Part shown: piece after piece, positions 32,596 to 41,978 of the stretch | Layout of the letters: every line of letters starts with the position of its first letter | Numbering within the stretch: the stretch's first letter is position 1 | From: Armatimonadota bacterium | GTDB taxonomy: Bacteria; Sysuimicrobiota; Sysuimicrobiia; Sysuimicrobiales; Humicultoraceae | Reading direction: 5' to 3' | Assembly (NCBI GenBank): GCA_016869025.1 | Contig: VGFA01000004.1 | Span: 62,001 to 126,000, forward strand | Length of the DNA stretch: 64,000 nt | Position numbers and translations under genes: made by a program | The notes under the pieces: generated by a model | What the model was told of the DNA's origin: nothing | What the model saw: the letters and a program-made list of their open reading frames with translations, nothing else | The model's database searches: none

Positions 32596-34250
32596 AGAAC
32601 GTCTCCGGCCGCACCGCCGAGTCGCACCGGCAGCCTCCCCCGGGCGCTCGCCTGCCCGAGCAGCACGCGCGCGGCAGCGTCCAGACTGGGCTCGTCCGGG
32701 CCGTAGGTTGCCAGATACACCGGAATCTCAGGGACCGACGGCAGGTCGTATGGATCTCCTGCGCCGACCACGATCAGGCGATCTCCCACCTGGCGGTGCA
32801 GCGCGCGCATGGCCGCGACCGTCTCCGTATCCGGGGTCCCCCTGGTGCACGCTACGGCTACCACCGGGCCTTCCGGGATTGGAGCGTCATGGCGGTGGAC
32901 TTCGCCCACGTCCGCGCCGTGCCTCCTGAGCGCTGATGCAAGGATGGACCCGGCCTCCTCCGAGGGCACCGAAGAGCCCGCGCGCACCGGGGAGCCCAGG
33001 CGCACCGGCGGGACCGAGACCACGCTTAGGCGCCCCGGCCATAGTGGAATCGCACCTGGGAGATCCCGCACCAGCGTGACAGCGGCAGCGGCGATCTCTG
33101 CTGCGATCCGTTGGTGCTCGAACACTTCAACGGCTCCGGATGCCTCCATAGCCTGACATGCTTCCGTGGCAGAGGGACGGACCGTGGTCGCTGCCGCAAC
33201 CCGCGCCCGCGTCTCCGTGAGCCGCACCTGGTTGATCTCGTCCCTCTCGATCGCGACGGCCAGGCGGTCAAGTATCTCCTGCTGGGCTGATTCTTCGCCC
33301 AGGGCCAGCACCGCGTCACATCCAGCCCGAACCGCGGCCACTGCCGCGTCACCCATCCCGTAGTTGTCCGCTATGGCGCGCATGCTCATTGAGTCGGTAA
33401 GCACCAGGCCACCGAACCCCCAGCGCTCTCTTAGGATCCCGGTCAGAATCGGCGCGGAGAGAGTGGCCGGCACGCCGGAGGGGTCCAGCGCGGGATAGAC
33501 GATGTGCGCGGTCATGATCCCTGCCACGCCGGCACGCACCGCCGCGGCAAACGGTGCCAGCTCCACGGCCTCGAGCCGCTCGCGACAGTGGTCCACCCTG
33601 GGGAGCCCCAGGTGTGAGTCCACGGTGGCATCGCCGTGGCCCGGGAAGTGCTTCGCCACTGCTGCCACGCCACAGGACTGCAGGCCACGGATGTAGGCCA
33701 GCCCCAGCGCCGCCACGTCCGCCGAGGAGTCGCCAAATGCGCGCGCGCCGATGACCGGGTTTGCCGGGTTGGTGTTCACGTCCAACACGGGCGCGAAGTT
33801 CAGGTGGATTCCCATTGCGCGCAGTTCGCGCCCCGCGACGCGACCGGCGGCCTGGGCCAGCGCCGGATCCCCGGCTGCCCCGAGCGCCATCGCAGAGGGT
33901 AGCAGCGTCACACGCGGCGGTAGGTCTGTCGCGTGCTGCGTCGTGCACGGCGGCGACGCTCGCGGCGCAGGGCGGTCCGTGGACGAAGGGAAGCGCGTAA
34001 CCTCACCCCCCTCGTGGTCTATGGCCACCCATAGCGGGGGCGCGTCCGCGACGTGCGCGATCGCCCGAAGCGCGTCCGTCAGTTGAGCGACCTGGACCGG
34101 GGATGTGATGTTCTTCCGGAAGAGCACAACCCCGAGGATGTGCCGGTCGGCGATCAACCGCTCCATGGCCGCAGACGGCGAGGGGCCGGGGAAGTCCACC
34201 AGGCACAACCGGCCGGCCGCGCGCCGGGCATCCCGGCCCGGCACGATCAC
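32592..34250 (-). CDS. nagZ: Beta-N-acetylhexosaminidase, GH3 (NagZ type)
   Basis: NagZ removes GlcNAc from muropeptides. The 552-residue protein has the GH3 catalytic barrel with [28 protein letters not shown], the NagZ-specific K200H201[10 protein letters not shown]211SH213 loop (D-x-H acts as the acid/base dyad) and the nucleophile D286 in [10 protein letters not shown] second alpha/beta domain (about 390-552) is present, as in Bacillus NagZ. No signal peptide is seen, so it should act in the cytoplasm on imported muropeptides. The GTG start overlaps glpX as GTGA. Confidence 0.93.
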   Translation of the reverse strand: MIVPGRDARRAAGRLCLVDFPGPSPSAAMERLIADRHILGVVLFRKNITSPVQVAQLTDALRAIAHVADAPPLWVAIDHEGGEVTRFPSSTDRPAPRASPPCTTQHATDLPPRVTLLPSAMALGAAGDPALAQAAGRVAGRELRAMGIHLNFAPVLDVNTNPANPVIGARAFGDSSADVAALGLAYIRGLQSCGVAAVAKHFPGHGDATVDSHLGLPRVDHCRERLEAVELAPFAAAVRAGVAGIMTAHIVYPALDPSGVPATLSAPILTGILRERWGFGGLVLTDSMSMRAIADNYGMGDAAVAAVRAGCDAVLALGEESAQQEILDRLAVAIERDEINQVRLTETRARVAAATTVRPSATEACQAMEASGAVEVFEHQRIAAEIAAAAVTLVRDLPGAIPLWPGRLSVVSVPPVRLGSPVRAGSSVPSEEAGSILASALRRHGADVGEVHRHDAPIPEGPVVAVACTRGTPDTETVAAMRALHRQVGDRLIVVGAGDPYDLPSVPEIPVYLATYGPDEPSLDAAARVLLGQASARGRLPVRLGGAAGDVL

Positions 34251-35215
34251 AGCAGGATCGAGCCCGCCTTGGCCCGGTCGGAGATGTGAATGCCGTCTAC
34301 GAAGCGGATCTCTCCGGACCGGCGCATCATCACCAGCGAGTGGGTGCGGGCGCCACCGCCGAAGAATCGTACCCCGCGCAACAGGTCGCTGTCGGTGATG
34401 CCCGTGGCGACGAACACCACCTCGTCGCCAGGGGCCAGTTCGTCCGTGTCGAAGACGCGATCAGGATGGGCGACGCCCATCTGACGGACGCGCTCCCTCT
34501 CCTCTTCGGTACGGAACCAGAACCTGCCCTGGACCTTCCCTCCCAGGCACCGCAGCGCCGCGGCAGCCAACACGCCCTCCGGAGCACCGCCGATTCCCAT
34601 GACCGCGTGGACGCCGGTGCCCCTCACCGCGGCTGCGATCGCGGCCGACACGTCCCCGTCGGAGATCAGCTTGATGCGCGCGCCGGCCGCCCGAACCCGC
34701 GCGATGAGATCGGCGTGGCGGGGCCGATCAAGGATGGTGATCGTCAGATTGGCTACCGGCCGGTTGAACGCCTCGGCCATCGCGTTCAGGTTCTCCTCGA
34801 CGGGCTGGCGGATGTCCACGCAATTGGAGCAAGACGGCCCGACGATCAACTTGTCCATGTAGATGTCGGGGGCGTGAAGTAAACCCCCGGGCTCCGAGAC
34901 CGCCAGCACCGACAGCGCTCCAGGCAGCCCCTTGGCGACGAGATTTGTGCCTTCCAGTGGGTCCACGGCAATGTCAACCACGCGGGGTCCGCCACGGCCC
35001 ACCACCTCGCCGATGTAGAGCATCGGGGCCTGGTCGCGCTCGCCCTCGCCTATCACTATCACGCCGCGGAGATCCAGGCGGCTCATGGAGTCCCGCATCG
35101 CCTCGACCGCCGCGCGGTCGGCGGCATCATTGTCGCCCTGGCCCATGTGGTGGGCTCCGGCCAGGGCCGCGGCTTCGGTTACGCTCACCAGATCAAGGAT
35201 AGGCAGACTTTCCAT
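34247..35215 (-). CDS. glpX: Fructose-1,6-bisphosphatase, class II
   Basis: GlpX hydrolyses fructose-1,6-bisphosphate in gluconeogenesis. The 322-residue protein has [47 protein letters not shown], the metal site [40 protein letters not shown] and [16 protein letters not shown], all of which are characteristic. The start ATG (35213-35215) shares one base with the htrA stop. It sits between htrA and nagZ in one operon, an odd grouping that may link amino-sugar salvage with sugar synthesis. Confidence 0.95.
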   Translation of the reverse strand: MESLPILDLVSVTEAAALAGAHHMGQGDNDAADRAAVEAMRDSMSRLDLRGVIVIGEGERDQAPMLYIGEVVGRGGPRVVDIAVDPLEGTNLVAKGLPGALSVLAVSEPGGLLHAPDIYMDKLIVGPSCSNCVDIRQPVEENLNAMAEAFNRPVANLTITILDRPRHADLIARVRAAGARIKLISDGDVSAAIAAAVRGTGVHAVMGIGGAPEGVLAAAALRCLGGKVQGRFWFRTEEERERVRQMGVAHPDRVFDTDELAPGDEVVFVATGITDSDLLRGVRFFGGGARTHSLVMMRRSGEIRFVDGIHISDRAKAGSILL

Positions 35216-36501
35216 CACGCCACCAGCCACGCGGGGAGTCCTCCCCGGAGTTCTATGAGCTGAACGGTCAGCGTCAGACGCCGCCCGTCGCGGACAACCT
35301 CTACCCGTACGCTCTCACCGGGCTTTTTGCGAAACAGCTCGCGGCGCAGGTCACCGATGGTGGACACCTTCTGGCCGTTGATGGCTACGATGATGTCCTG
35401 AGGCCGCATCCCGGCCCGGTCGGCCGGGCTCCCTGGCTGGGGCACGACTACCACGCCGTGGTCAACCGGGAGTTTGTAGGCCCGCGCGGTGCTGGCGTCT
35501 ATCTCCCCTCGAATCTCGACGCCCAGGGCAGGACGGATTACCTTGCCTTGCGTGATGATCTGATCCATTACGATGCGGGCGTGATCCATCGGGATCGCAA
35601 AACCGATACCCTGGGCTTCGCGGATGATCGCCGTGTTGATGCCGATCAGGCGCCCGGATGAATCCAGGAGCGCGCCGCCGCTGTTGCCGGGGTTGATGGC
35701 GGCGTCGGTCTGGATGAGGTTCTCGACGACGAAGTCAGGGCCGGCCTGGATGCTGCGGTTCAACGCGCTGATCACCCCGACGGTCACGGTGCTGCCAAGG
35801 CCAAAGGGGTTCCCAATGGCAATCGCGAGCTGCCCCACGTTCAACGCAACGGAGGCCCCCATCTCGACCGCGGGGAGCGGCTGAGGGCTGTCCACCTTGA
35901 CGACGGCCAGGTCCGCGAACCGATCGGCGCCCAGCACGCGCCCACGCAGGGTCTTGCCCGAAACCAGCGTCACCGTGATCTCCTGCGCGCCCTGGACCAC
36001 GTGGTTGTTCGTAAGGATCAGCCCGTCGGGCCGCACGACCACGCCCGAACCCTGGCCTTCCTGCGGGAACAACCCAAACGGCGTTGCCACCTGCGCGCGG
36101 ACGCTGATGTTGACCACTGCAGGCCGCACCTGCTGCACCACCCTGACCACAACCGATTCGTGCCCCTCGAGCAGGCGGGGAGCCGGTGCTCCGGGCAGGG
36201 CCTGCCCGACAACCGGCGGGGCGGCGGCCCCGGGTTGCTGGGCGCCGGGCTGTTGGGCGCCGGGCTGCTGAGGGAGGGGCTGCTGGGCTCCGGGCGCGGG
36301 TTCGACCTGTGGCGATGTCGTCCGCGGCGCTGTCCCGCCTGTGGCTCCAGGGAGATGAGGACCTGTAGCCCACTGCTCGGGAATCAGCCCGTAGCGGGGA
36401 GCGATGACTCCACCCAACAATCCTCCCAACACGAGCACACCCAGCAGTGCGAGCGCCCGGCCCGCAGACCCCGCCCGGGGAGCACCCCTGCCACCAGACA
36501 T
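35215..36501 (-). CDS. Membrane-anchored HtrA/DegP-type serine protease with PDZ domain
   Basis: A 428-residue protease for damaged proteins outside the cytoplasm. One N-terminal membrane helix (15-35) is followed by a long proline/glutamine-rich linker with PGAQQ repeats (about 66-95). The trypsin-like domain has the triad H167 (LTNNHVV), D197 ([11 protein letters not shown]) and S274 ([11 protein letters not shown]). One PDZ domain covers about 335-420 ([28 protein letters not shown]). The ATG at 36501 has AGGAGG ten bases upstream. A TATAAT lies about 60 bases before it. It leads the operon htrA-glpX-nagZ-nagA. Confidence 0.94.
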   Translation of the reverse strand: MSGGRGAPRAGSAGRALALLGVLVLGGLLGGVIAPRYGLIPEQWATGPHLPGATGGTAPRTTSPQVEPAPGAQQPLPQQPGAQQPGAQQPGAAAPPVVGQALPGAPAPRLLEGHESVVVRVVQQVRPAVVNISVRAQVATPFGLFPQEGQGSGVVVRPDGLILTNNHVVQGAQEITVTLVSGKTLRGRVLGADRFADLAVVKVDSPQPLPAVEMGASVALNVGQLAIAIGNPFGLGSTVTVGVISALNRSIQAGPDFVVENLIQTDAAINPGNSGGALLDSSGRLIGINTAIIREAQGIGFAIPMDHARIVMDQIITQGKVIRPALGVEIRGEIDASTARAYKLPVDHGVVVVPQPGSPADRAGMRPQDIIVAINGQKVSTIGDLRRELFRKKPGESVRVEVVRDGRRLTLTVQLIELRGGLPAWLVA

Positions 36502-36560
36502 GGACAACGCCTCCTTCGGGTCCGCATGGCTGCTTAGCCAGCGAGATCGAACCAAACACC

Positions 36561-36566
36561 ATTATA
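36561..36566 (-). promoter_or_regulatory. -10 box for the htrA operon
   Basis: The minus strand carries a perfect TATAAT here, 60 bases upstream of the htrA start, in an AT-rich patch unusual for this DNA. No good -35 box is seen at the expected distance. It sits close to the divergent ferredoxin promoter. Confidence 0.5.
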
Positions 36567-36607
36567 CAATCTTACAGTCCGATTCCTGAGAGCACAGATG
36601 CATTTCG

Positions 36608-36637
36608 TTGACAGGAAATCCACCCCGCCTGTACCAT
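36608..36637 (+). promoter_or_regulatory. Promoter of the ferredoxin gene
   Basis: TTGACA (36608-36613) and TACCAT (36632-36637) are separated by 18 bases, and the start codon is 30 bases downstream. Confidence 0.6.
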
Positions 36638-36666
36638 GGGCGGGGAAAACAAGGGAGGTGAACCGA

Positions 36667-37035
36667 TTGGCATTCATCATCGCGGAACCCTGTGTCGGCA
36701 CTAAGGACCGTGCGTGCGTCGAGGTCTGCCCTGTGGACTGCATCTACGAATACGTCGAGTCATCCGGGGGCTTCGTCGTACCCGATCCGTCCACGGGCTC
36801 CGGCGTCGACAAGACGGTGGTCCCAAAGGGCGGCGTGGTCCATACCCCTTCGGGCAAGCTCACGAAGGATCAGCTCAACTCCATTCTCTTCATCCACCCG
36901 GAGGAGTGCATCGACTGTGGGGCGTGCGAGTCCGCCTGCCCGGTTACGGCCATTTTCGCCGAGGCGGACGTGCCGGAGAAGTGGAAGCAGTTCACCGACC
37001 TGAACTACGACGCCTTCGGAGTTCAAAGAAAGTAG
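36667..37035 (+). CDS. 7Fe-type ferredoxin with a central insertion
   Basis: A 122-residue electron carrier. Eight cysteines at 9, 17, 21, 25, 81, 84, 87 and 91 (EPCVGTKDRACVEVCPVDCIYEY and CIDCGACESACP) fit the FdxA pattern, which usually binds one [3Fe-4S] and one [4Fe-4S] cluster. DVPEKWKQFTDLNYD at the C-terminus is typical of FdxA. Between the two cysteine groups there is a segment of about 44 residues (VESSGGFVVPD...LTKDQLNSI) where most members have about ten. The TTG at 36667 is chosen for the ribosome binding site GGGAGGTG and because homology begins at AFIIAEPC. Its redox partner is not identifiable here. Confidence 0.9.
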   Translation: MAFIIAEPCVGTKDRACVEVCPVDCIYEYVESSGGFVVPDPSTGSGVDKTVVPKGGVVHTPSGKLTKDQLNSILFIHPEECIDCGACESACPVTAIFAEADVPEKWKQFTDLNYDAFGVQRK

Positions 37036-37057
37036 CAGCAGTACAATCTCGCAACAC

Positions 37058-37087
37058 CGGAGCCCGCCGGTCCGCCGACGGGCTCCG
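37058..37087 (+). terminator. Hairpin after the ferredoxin gene
   Basis: CGGAGCCCG (37058-37066) and CGGGCTCCG (37079-37087) form a perfect 9-pair stem around a 12-base loop. No T-run follows. It lies between the ferredoxin stop and the accD promoter and probably marks the ferredoxin transcript end. Confidence 0.55.
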
Positions 37088-37095
37088 ATGCTAAC

Positions 37096-37124
37096 TGGTG
37101 GCGGCGGCCTCCCTGCGGTATAAT
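37096..37124 (+). promoter_or_regulatory. Promoter of the accDABC operon
   Basis: A perfect TATAAT at 37119-37124 stands 55 bases before the accD start. The -35 position (TGGTGG, 37096-37101, 17-base spacing) is weak. Confidence 0.5.
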
Positions 37125-37179
37125 CAATCCTCGAACCGGCGGGGTCTGCCGCCAATCCTGCTCGATTCCCGAGGCGCAA

Positions 37180-38100
37180 ATGCTGAACTGGCTGCGCCGT
37201 CCCAAGCATGGCCGCATAAGTCGTCGCGACATGCCCGCCGGGCTCTGGGTCAAGTGCTCCCGGTGCGGCGCGGCGGTCTATCACAAGGAACTGGAGCGCA
37301 ATCTCAAGGTGTGCCCGAAATGCGGGTGGCATCACCGGCTGGGCGCCGAGGAGCGGCTCTCGATAACACTCGATGAGCACTCGTTCGAGGAGATGGACGC
37401 GGACCTCGCCTCCGGAGACCCGCTCCGCTTCGACGGCTACAGCGAGAAGCTTTCCGAGGCCCGTACCAACACGGGCAACGCGGATGCCGCGATCGTCGGT
37501 ATCGGCAGCATAGAAGGACGCCGCGCTGCGGTCGGCGCGCTCGACTTCGCCTTCATGGGAGGCTCGATGGGCTCGGTGGTCGGGGAGAAGATCGCCCGGG
37601 TAGCGGAGCGCGCCCTGGCCGATCGGCTGCCGCTAGTGATCTTCTCTGCCTCCGGCGGTGCCCGGATGCAGGAAGGCGCGCTCTCACTGATGCAGTTGGC
37701 AAAGACCAGCGCCGCGGTAGGACGCCTGCACGAGGCACACCTCCCCTACGTGTCCGTCATGTGCGACCCCACCACAGGCGGTGTCACGGCAAGCTTCGCG
37801 TTCCTGGGCGACGTCATCATCGCCGAGCCCGGGGCCCTGATTGGGTTTGCCGGCAGGCGCGTGATCGAGCAGACGATCCGGCGCAAGCTGCCCGCCAGCT
37901 TCCAGACGGCCGAGTTCTGTCTGGAGCACGGCCTGATTGACATGGTCGTCCCTCGACCGGAGTTACGCGGTGTCCTGGCGCGACTGCTGCGATTCTTCGG
38001 CGCCCCGCAGGTCGAGGCGTCGACGGCTGCAGCACCGGCGGTCGCGGCACCGCAACCGACACCTGGCGAACCCGGGGGCCCCGAGGTCCCTCGCCCGTGA
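37180..38100 (+). CDS. accD: Acetyl-CoA carboxylase, carboxyltransferase subunit beta
   Basis: AccD and AccA move the carboxyl group from carboxybiotin to acetyl-CoA, the first step of fatty-acid synthesis. The 306-residue protein has the N-terminal zinc ribbon C26-x2-C29...C45-x2-C48 and the crotonase-type carboxyltransferase fold (AVGALDFAFMGGSMGSVVGEKI; SASGGARMQEGALSLMQLAKT; DPTTGGVTASFAFLGDVIIAEP). The C-terminal tail from about 280 is alanine/proline-rich and probably disordered. It is the first gene of the operon and overlaps accA by 4 bases. Confidence 0.96.
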   Translation: MLNWLRRPKHGRISRRDMPAGLWVKCSRCGAAVYHKELERNLKVCPKCGWHHRLGAEERLSITLDEHSFEEMDADLASGDPLRFDGYSEKLSEARTNTGNADAAIVGIGSIEGRRAAVGALDFAFMGGSMGSVVGEKIARVAERALADRLPLVIFSASGGARMQEGALSLMQLAKTSAAVGRLHEAHLPYVSVMCDPTTGGVTASFAFLGDVIIAEPGALIGFAGRRVIEQTIRRKLPASFQTAEFCLEHGLIDMVVPRPELRGVLARLLRFFGAPQVEASTAAAPAVAAPQPTPGEPGGPEVPRP

Positions 38101-39092
38101 CCAGGGCGCTCCCGGAGCGTGACCGCGCGGCAGAGGCCCGTGCCGCCGAGATGGAGGCCCAGATAGCCGGGATCCAGCGCGAGATTGACGCGCTGCGCCG
38201 GCGGGGGGAGAAGGACAGACCGGAGGTCGCCGGGCAGATCCGCGCACTGGAGGCACGCGGCGAAGAACTCCGCGAGGCCATGCTGGCCTTCCGCACCGCC
38301 TGGCAGGCGGTGGCCATGGCGCGCCATCCCCAACGGCCCAAAGCCCAGGAGTTCGTCAGAGCGCTTCTGGACGAGTTCACGGAGTTGCACGGCGACCGGC
38401 TCTTTCGCGATGACCCGGCGATGCTCGCGGGGCTGGGATGGTTCGAGGGGCAACCGGTGGTCGCGGTGGCTCCCTGCAAAGGTAGGGACACGTGCGAGAA
38501 CATCGCGTGCAACTTCGGCATGCCCTATCCCGAGGGCTACCGTAAGGCGCTGCGGGCCATGCGGCTGGCCGAGAAGTTCGGCTGCCCGGTGCTCAGCATC
38601 GTGGACACGCCGGCCGCTTTCCCAGGTGACGCCGCTGAAGAGCGCGGACAGGCCGAGGCCATCGCCCGCAACATAGAGGAGATGACGCGCCTACGGGTGC
38701 CTGTGCTCGTGGTGATAACGGGCGAGGGGGGCAGTGGTGGCGCGCTGGCAATCGCGGTTGGCGATGAGGTGCTCATGCTGGAGCACGCCGTCTACACCGT
38801 GATCCCTCCCGAAGGGTGCGCGGCCATCCTCTGGCACGACGCCGGCCGCGCAAGGGAGGCGGCCTCCGCGCTGCGTCTGACCGCGCAGGAGATCGCCGCC
38901 CTGGGCGTCGTGGACGAGATCCTTCCCGAGCCGCGCGGCGGCGCCCACCTTGAACCCCAGGCGGCCATCGCCGCGGTGCGGGAGGCGCTTCGCCCTCGGA
39001 TGCAGGCCCTTGCCTGCCTTCCGGTGGAAGAACTCCTGCGGCGCCGGTACGCCAAGTACCGCGCCATGGGGTATTATGAGGAGCAGTCATGA
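38097..39092 (+). CDS. accA: Acetyl-CoA carboxylase, carboxyltransferase subunit alpha
   Basis: The partner of AccD in the carboxyltransferase. The 331-residue protein begins with a coiled coil (AEARAAEMEAQIAGIQREID). HPQRPKAQEFVRALLDEFTELHGDRLFRDD, GMPYPEGYRKALRAMRLAEKFG, VDTPAAFPGDAAEERGQAEAIARN and GEGGSGGALAIAVGDEVLMLEHAVYTVIPPEGCAAILW are AccA signatures. The GTG start overlaps accD as GTGA and the end overlaps accB as ATGA, so equal synthesis through coupling is likely. Confidence 0.96.
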   Translation: MTRALPERDRAAEARAAEMEAQIAGIQREIDALRRRGEKDRPEVAGQIRALEARGEELREAMLAFRTAWQAVAMARHPQRPKAQEFVRALLDEFTELHGDRLFRDDPAMLAGLGWFEGQPVVAVAPCKGRDTCENIACNFGMPYPEGYRKALRAMRLAEKFGCPVLSIVDTPAAFPGDAAEERGQAEAIARNIEEMTRLRVPVLVVITGEGGSGGALAIAVGDEVLMLEHAVYTVIPPEGCAAILWHDAGRAREAASALRLTAQEIAALGVVDEILPEPRGGAHLEPQAAIAAVREALRPRMQALACLPVEELLRRRYAKYRAMGYYEEQS

Positions 39093-39544
39093 GCGACCGC
39101 ATTGATTTCGACCAGGTAAGAGAGGTCATCCGCATCGCGGCGGAGTCGGATCTCATCGAGCTCGAGGTTGAGAGTCCGACGCTCAAGGTCCGCGTCAAGA
39201 AGGCGGGACCTAACCCGGCTACCGGAACGCAGGCAACATCGGGAGCGCCAGCAGCGACGGCCGCCGTCGCTCCCGATGCGGACGATCAGGACCACCTCGA
39301 GACGGTCGCCGCTCCCATGGTAGGAACCTTCTACAGGGCCAGCTCGCCTGAGGTGCCGCCGTTTGTCAAGGAAGGCGACATCGTAGGCGAAGGCCAGGTA
39401 ATCTGCGTAATCGAGGCCATGAAGCTCTTCAACGAGATCCAGGCCGAGAAGAGCGGGCGCATCGCCCGCGTGCTGGTTGACAACGCGTCGCCCGTTGAGT
39501 ACGGCCAGCCCCTGTTCCTTCTCGACACCACCGCCCGGACCTAG
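39089..39544 (+). CDS. accB: Biotin carboxyl carrier protein of acetyl-CoA carboxylase
   Basis: A 151-residue carrier. An N-terminal helix (IDFDQVREVIRIAAESDLIELEVES) is followed by an alanine/proline linker (about 40-68) and the biotinyl domain with the biotin attachment lysine K112 in VIEAMKLFNEI. The domain runs to the C-terminus (NASPVEYGQPLFLLD). Length is normal. It stands 3 bases before accC. Confidence 0.96.
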   Translation: MSDRIDFDQVREVIRIAAESDLIELEVESPTLKVRVKKAGPNPATGTQATSGAPAATAAVAPDADDQDHLETVAAPMVGTFYRASSPEVPPFVKEGDIVGEGQVICVIEAMKLFNEIQAEKSGRIARVLVDNASPVEYGQPLFLLDTTART

Positions 39545-39547
39545 CCG

Positions 39548-40900
39548 ATGTTCCGCAAGCTGCTCGTGGCCAACCGCGGGGAGATCGCCGTCCGCGTGAT
39601 CCGCGCGTGCCACGAGATGGGCATCGCGACCGTGGCCGTCTACTCCGAGGCCGACCGGACCTCAATGCACGTCAAGATGGCCGACGAGGCGTTCTGCATC
39701 GGCCCGGCCCCCAGCCCCGGATCGTACCTGAACATACCAAACATCATGAGCACGGCCGAGTTGACAGGGGTGGATGCAGTCCATCCCGGATACGGGTTCC
39801 TGGCCGAGAACCCGCGTTTTGCCGAGATCGTAGCGGACTGCAAGATCGCGTTTGTCGGCCCCCACGCCCGGGCGATAGAGTTGATGGGCGACAAGGCCGC
39901 CGCCCGCGTGCAGATGCAGAAGGCCGGCGTGCCGATCATCCCCGGCACCCGCGGGACAGTATCCGGAGTGCGCGAGGCGCTGGATGCCGCCCGGGCCACC
40001 GGCTATCCGCTTGTCATCAAAGCGGCGGCCGGCGGAGGCGGGCGTGGGATGCGCATCGCACAGACGGCGGAAGACCTGCCGGGGGCGCTGCAGTCCGCCC
40101 AGCAGGAGGCCGCGGCGGCGTTTGGCGACGGGCGGGTGTACATTGAGAAGTACCTCCAGGAACCGCGCCACATCGAGGTGCAGGTTCTGGCCGATGCCCA
40201 CGGCGCGGTGTTGCACCTGGGCACGCGCGACTGCTCGATCCAGCGCCGCCACCAGAAGCTGATCGAGGAGTCCCCGCCGCCGCGGTTGCGCGAGCGGACG
40301 CTGGCCGCGCTCGGTAGGGCCGCGGTGCGCGCGGCAGAGGCAATCGGCTATGTCAACGCGGGCACGGTCGAGTTCCTTGTGGACGCCCACGACGACATCT
40401 ACTTCATGGAGATGAACACGCGCATACAGGTCGAGCACCCGGTCACCGAGGCGGTCACAGGCCTGGACCTGGTCAAGGAGCAGATCCGAATCGCCGCAGG
40501 GGAGAAGCTCCGGTTCGGCCAGAGAGACGTGGAGTTCCGAGGACATGCGCTGGAGTGCCGGATCAACGCCGAAGACACGCGGCACGGCTTCCGGCCGTCT
40601 GCCGGAACGATTACCGGCTTCATTCCTCCAGGGGGCCCGGGAGTCCGCGTGGACACCCACTGCTACCCGGGCTATGCCGTGCCGCCGAACTACGACTCGC
40701 TCATCGCCAAGGTGATCGCCTGGGGACGCGACCGCGAAGAGGCCATCATGCGGATGCGCCGCGCCCTGCTGGAGTTCGAGGTCGAGGGGATCCACACGAC
40801 GATCCCCTTCCACCTCAAGGTGCTCGACAACGCCTTCTTCCGCCGTGGAGAGGTGTACACGAACTTCGTGGCGCGGCGCATCGAGATGGATGTGTTCTAG
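39548..40900 (+). CDS. accC: Acetyl-CoA carboxylase, biotin carboxylase subunit
   Basis: AccC carboxylates biotin on AccB with ATP and bicarbonate. The 450-residue ATP-grasp protein has MFRKLLVANRGEIAVRVIRACHEMGI, VDAVHPGYGFLAENPRFAEI, the glycine-rich loop KAAAGGGGRGMRIA, HIEVQVLADAHGAVLHLGTRDCSIQRRHQKLIEESP and FMEMNTRIQVEHPVTE, all expected. It ends the operon and overlaps the convergent ROK gene by 4 bases. All four subunits of the enzyme are thus in one transcript. Confidence 0.97.
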   Translation: MFRKLLVANRGEIAVRVIRACHEMGIATVAVYSEADRTSMHVKMADEAFCIGPAPSPGSYLNIPNIMSTAELTGVDAVHPGYGFLAENPRFAEIVADCKIAFVGPHARAIELMGDKAAARVQMQKAGVPIIPGTRGTVSGVREALDAARATGYPLVIKAAAGGGGRGMRIAQTAEDLPGALQSAQQEAAAAFGDGRVYIEKYLQEPRHIEVQVLADAHGAVLHLGTRDCSIQRRHQKLIEESPPPRLRERTLAALGRAAVRAAEAIGYVNAGTVEFLVDAHDDIYFMEMNTRIQVEHPVTEAVTGLDLVKEQIRIAAGEKLRFGQRDVEFRGHALECRINAEDTRHGFRPSAGTITGFIPPGGPGVRVDTHCYPGYAVPPNYDSLIAKVIAWGRDREEAIMRMRRALLEFEVEGIHTTIPFHLKVLDNAFFRRGEVYTNFVARRIEMDVF

Positions 40901-41853
40901 GAGCGCACCCTCTCGTACACCACAGCCGCCGCACCGATCACGCCAACATCATCACCCAACGCCGCTGGCACGACCCGCACAACGGCCCCCGGCCGCTCGA
41001 ACGCCTCTGCCAGCACGATCCGACGCACAGGTGCAAACAGCAGCTCCCCCGCCCGACTCACCCCGCCTCCGACGATCACCATCGCCGGGTTAAGCAGGTT
41101 CACGAGGTTGGTGATGCCGACCCCCAGCGCCGCGGCCGCGCCGGCGAAGATCTCGCGGGCCAGCGGATCCCCGTCCTCGGCAGCGCGCGCGACCACCTCC
41201 GCCGTGATCGCCTCGCGCGGCACCTGAGAGAGCACAGACGGACGGCCACCCTCCAGCGCCTGTCGCGCCTCCCTTGCGATCGCCGGGCCAGAGGCCAGTG
41301 CCTCCAGGCATCCGGCCCGACCGCAGCCGCATTCCGGGCCCCCTCGTGCGATCACCATGTGCCCGACCTCGCCAGCGGTCCCGGAGGCACCACGGTAGAG
41401 GCGCCCTCCCAGGATCAAGCCGCCACCGATCCCGGTGCTGACCGTGAGGTAGACGAGATCGTCCACGCCTCGCCCGGCCCCTACCCACCACTCGGCCATC
41501 GCTGCGGCGTTGGCGTCGTTCTCAACGAAAGCGGGCACGCCCAGGCGCTCCGCCATGAGCGCCGCCAGGGGGACGTCTCGCCAGCCGGGCAGGTTGGGCG
41601 GCTCGAACACGACGCCGGAGTCCGGATCCAGGGGGCCGGGCGCACCCACGCCCACGCCCAGCGTAGAGCGCGGGGCGATGCCGGATTGGTCTGACAGCTC
41701 GGTAACGCAGGCGACGATCGCCTCGATCACCCCATCCGGGCCCGTCGCTGGGGTCGCCACGCGTACGCGCGCGACCACCTCACCGCGCCCATCCACCAGA
41801 GCGGTGAGGGTCTTCGTGCCGCCCAGGTCCACACCGATCGCGTAATGTGACAT
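40897..41853 (-). CDS. ROK-family sugar kinase (glucokinase-like)
   Basis: A 318-residue ROK kinase. The ATP loop is IGVDLGGTKTLTALVDG, the substrate loop has FVENDANAAAMAEWWVGAG, and the zinc motif is GHMVIARGGPECGCGRAGCLEALAS. IVGGGVSRAG is the adenosine region. Glucose is the most probable substrate, which would serve the glycogen and hexose-phosphate genes of this window, but ROK proteins also phosphorylate amino sugars, so GlcNAc or ManNAc is not excluded. ATG at 41851-41853 has GGAGGTG upstream. There is no HTH domain, so it is not a ROK repressor. Confidence 0.9.
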   Translation of the reverse strand: MSHYAIGVDLGGTKTLTALVDGRGEVVARVRVATPATGPDGVIEAIVACVTELSDQSGIAPRSTLGVGVGAPGPLDPDSGVVFEPPNLPGWRDVPLAALMAERLGVPAFVENDANAAAMAEWWVGAGRGVDDLVYLTVSTGIGGGLILGGRLYRGASGTAGEVGHMVIARGGPECGCGRAGCLEALASGPAIAREARQALEGGRPSVLSQVPREAITAEVVARAAEDGDPLAREIFAGAAAALGVGITNLVNLLNPAMVIVGGGVSRAGELLFAPVRRIVLAEAFERPGAVVRVVPAALGDDVGVIGAAAVVYERVRS

Positions 41854-41978
41854 CCCCCCACCTCCGCTGATCTCTTCGGGCCGCGGTCGCGGGCTCCTGG
41901 CCGCAGGCAGGACCAACAAGGAAGCCGCCCCCGGCAGCCAGAAGTACACTTCGCGCCGGGATACAGGGAGGTGCACAA

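Noticed and set aside
32592-34250. Second catalytic lesion suspected in NagZ because of its long C-terminal half
   Set aside because: The K-H-F-P-G-H-G-D loop and the nucleophile aspartate are intact, and two-domain NagZ proteins are normal in Bacillus-like bacteria.
36230-36300. Repeated CCGGGCTG-like units resembling a tandem-repeat array
   Set aside because: They encode the PGAQQ repeats in the linker of HtrA and are explained by the protein.
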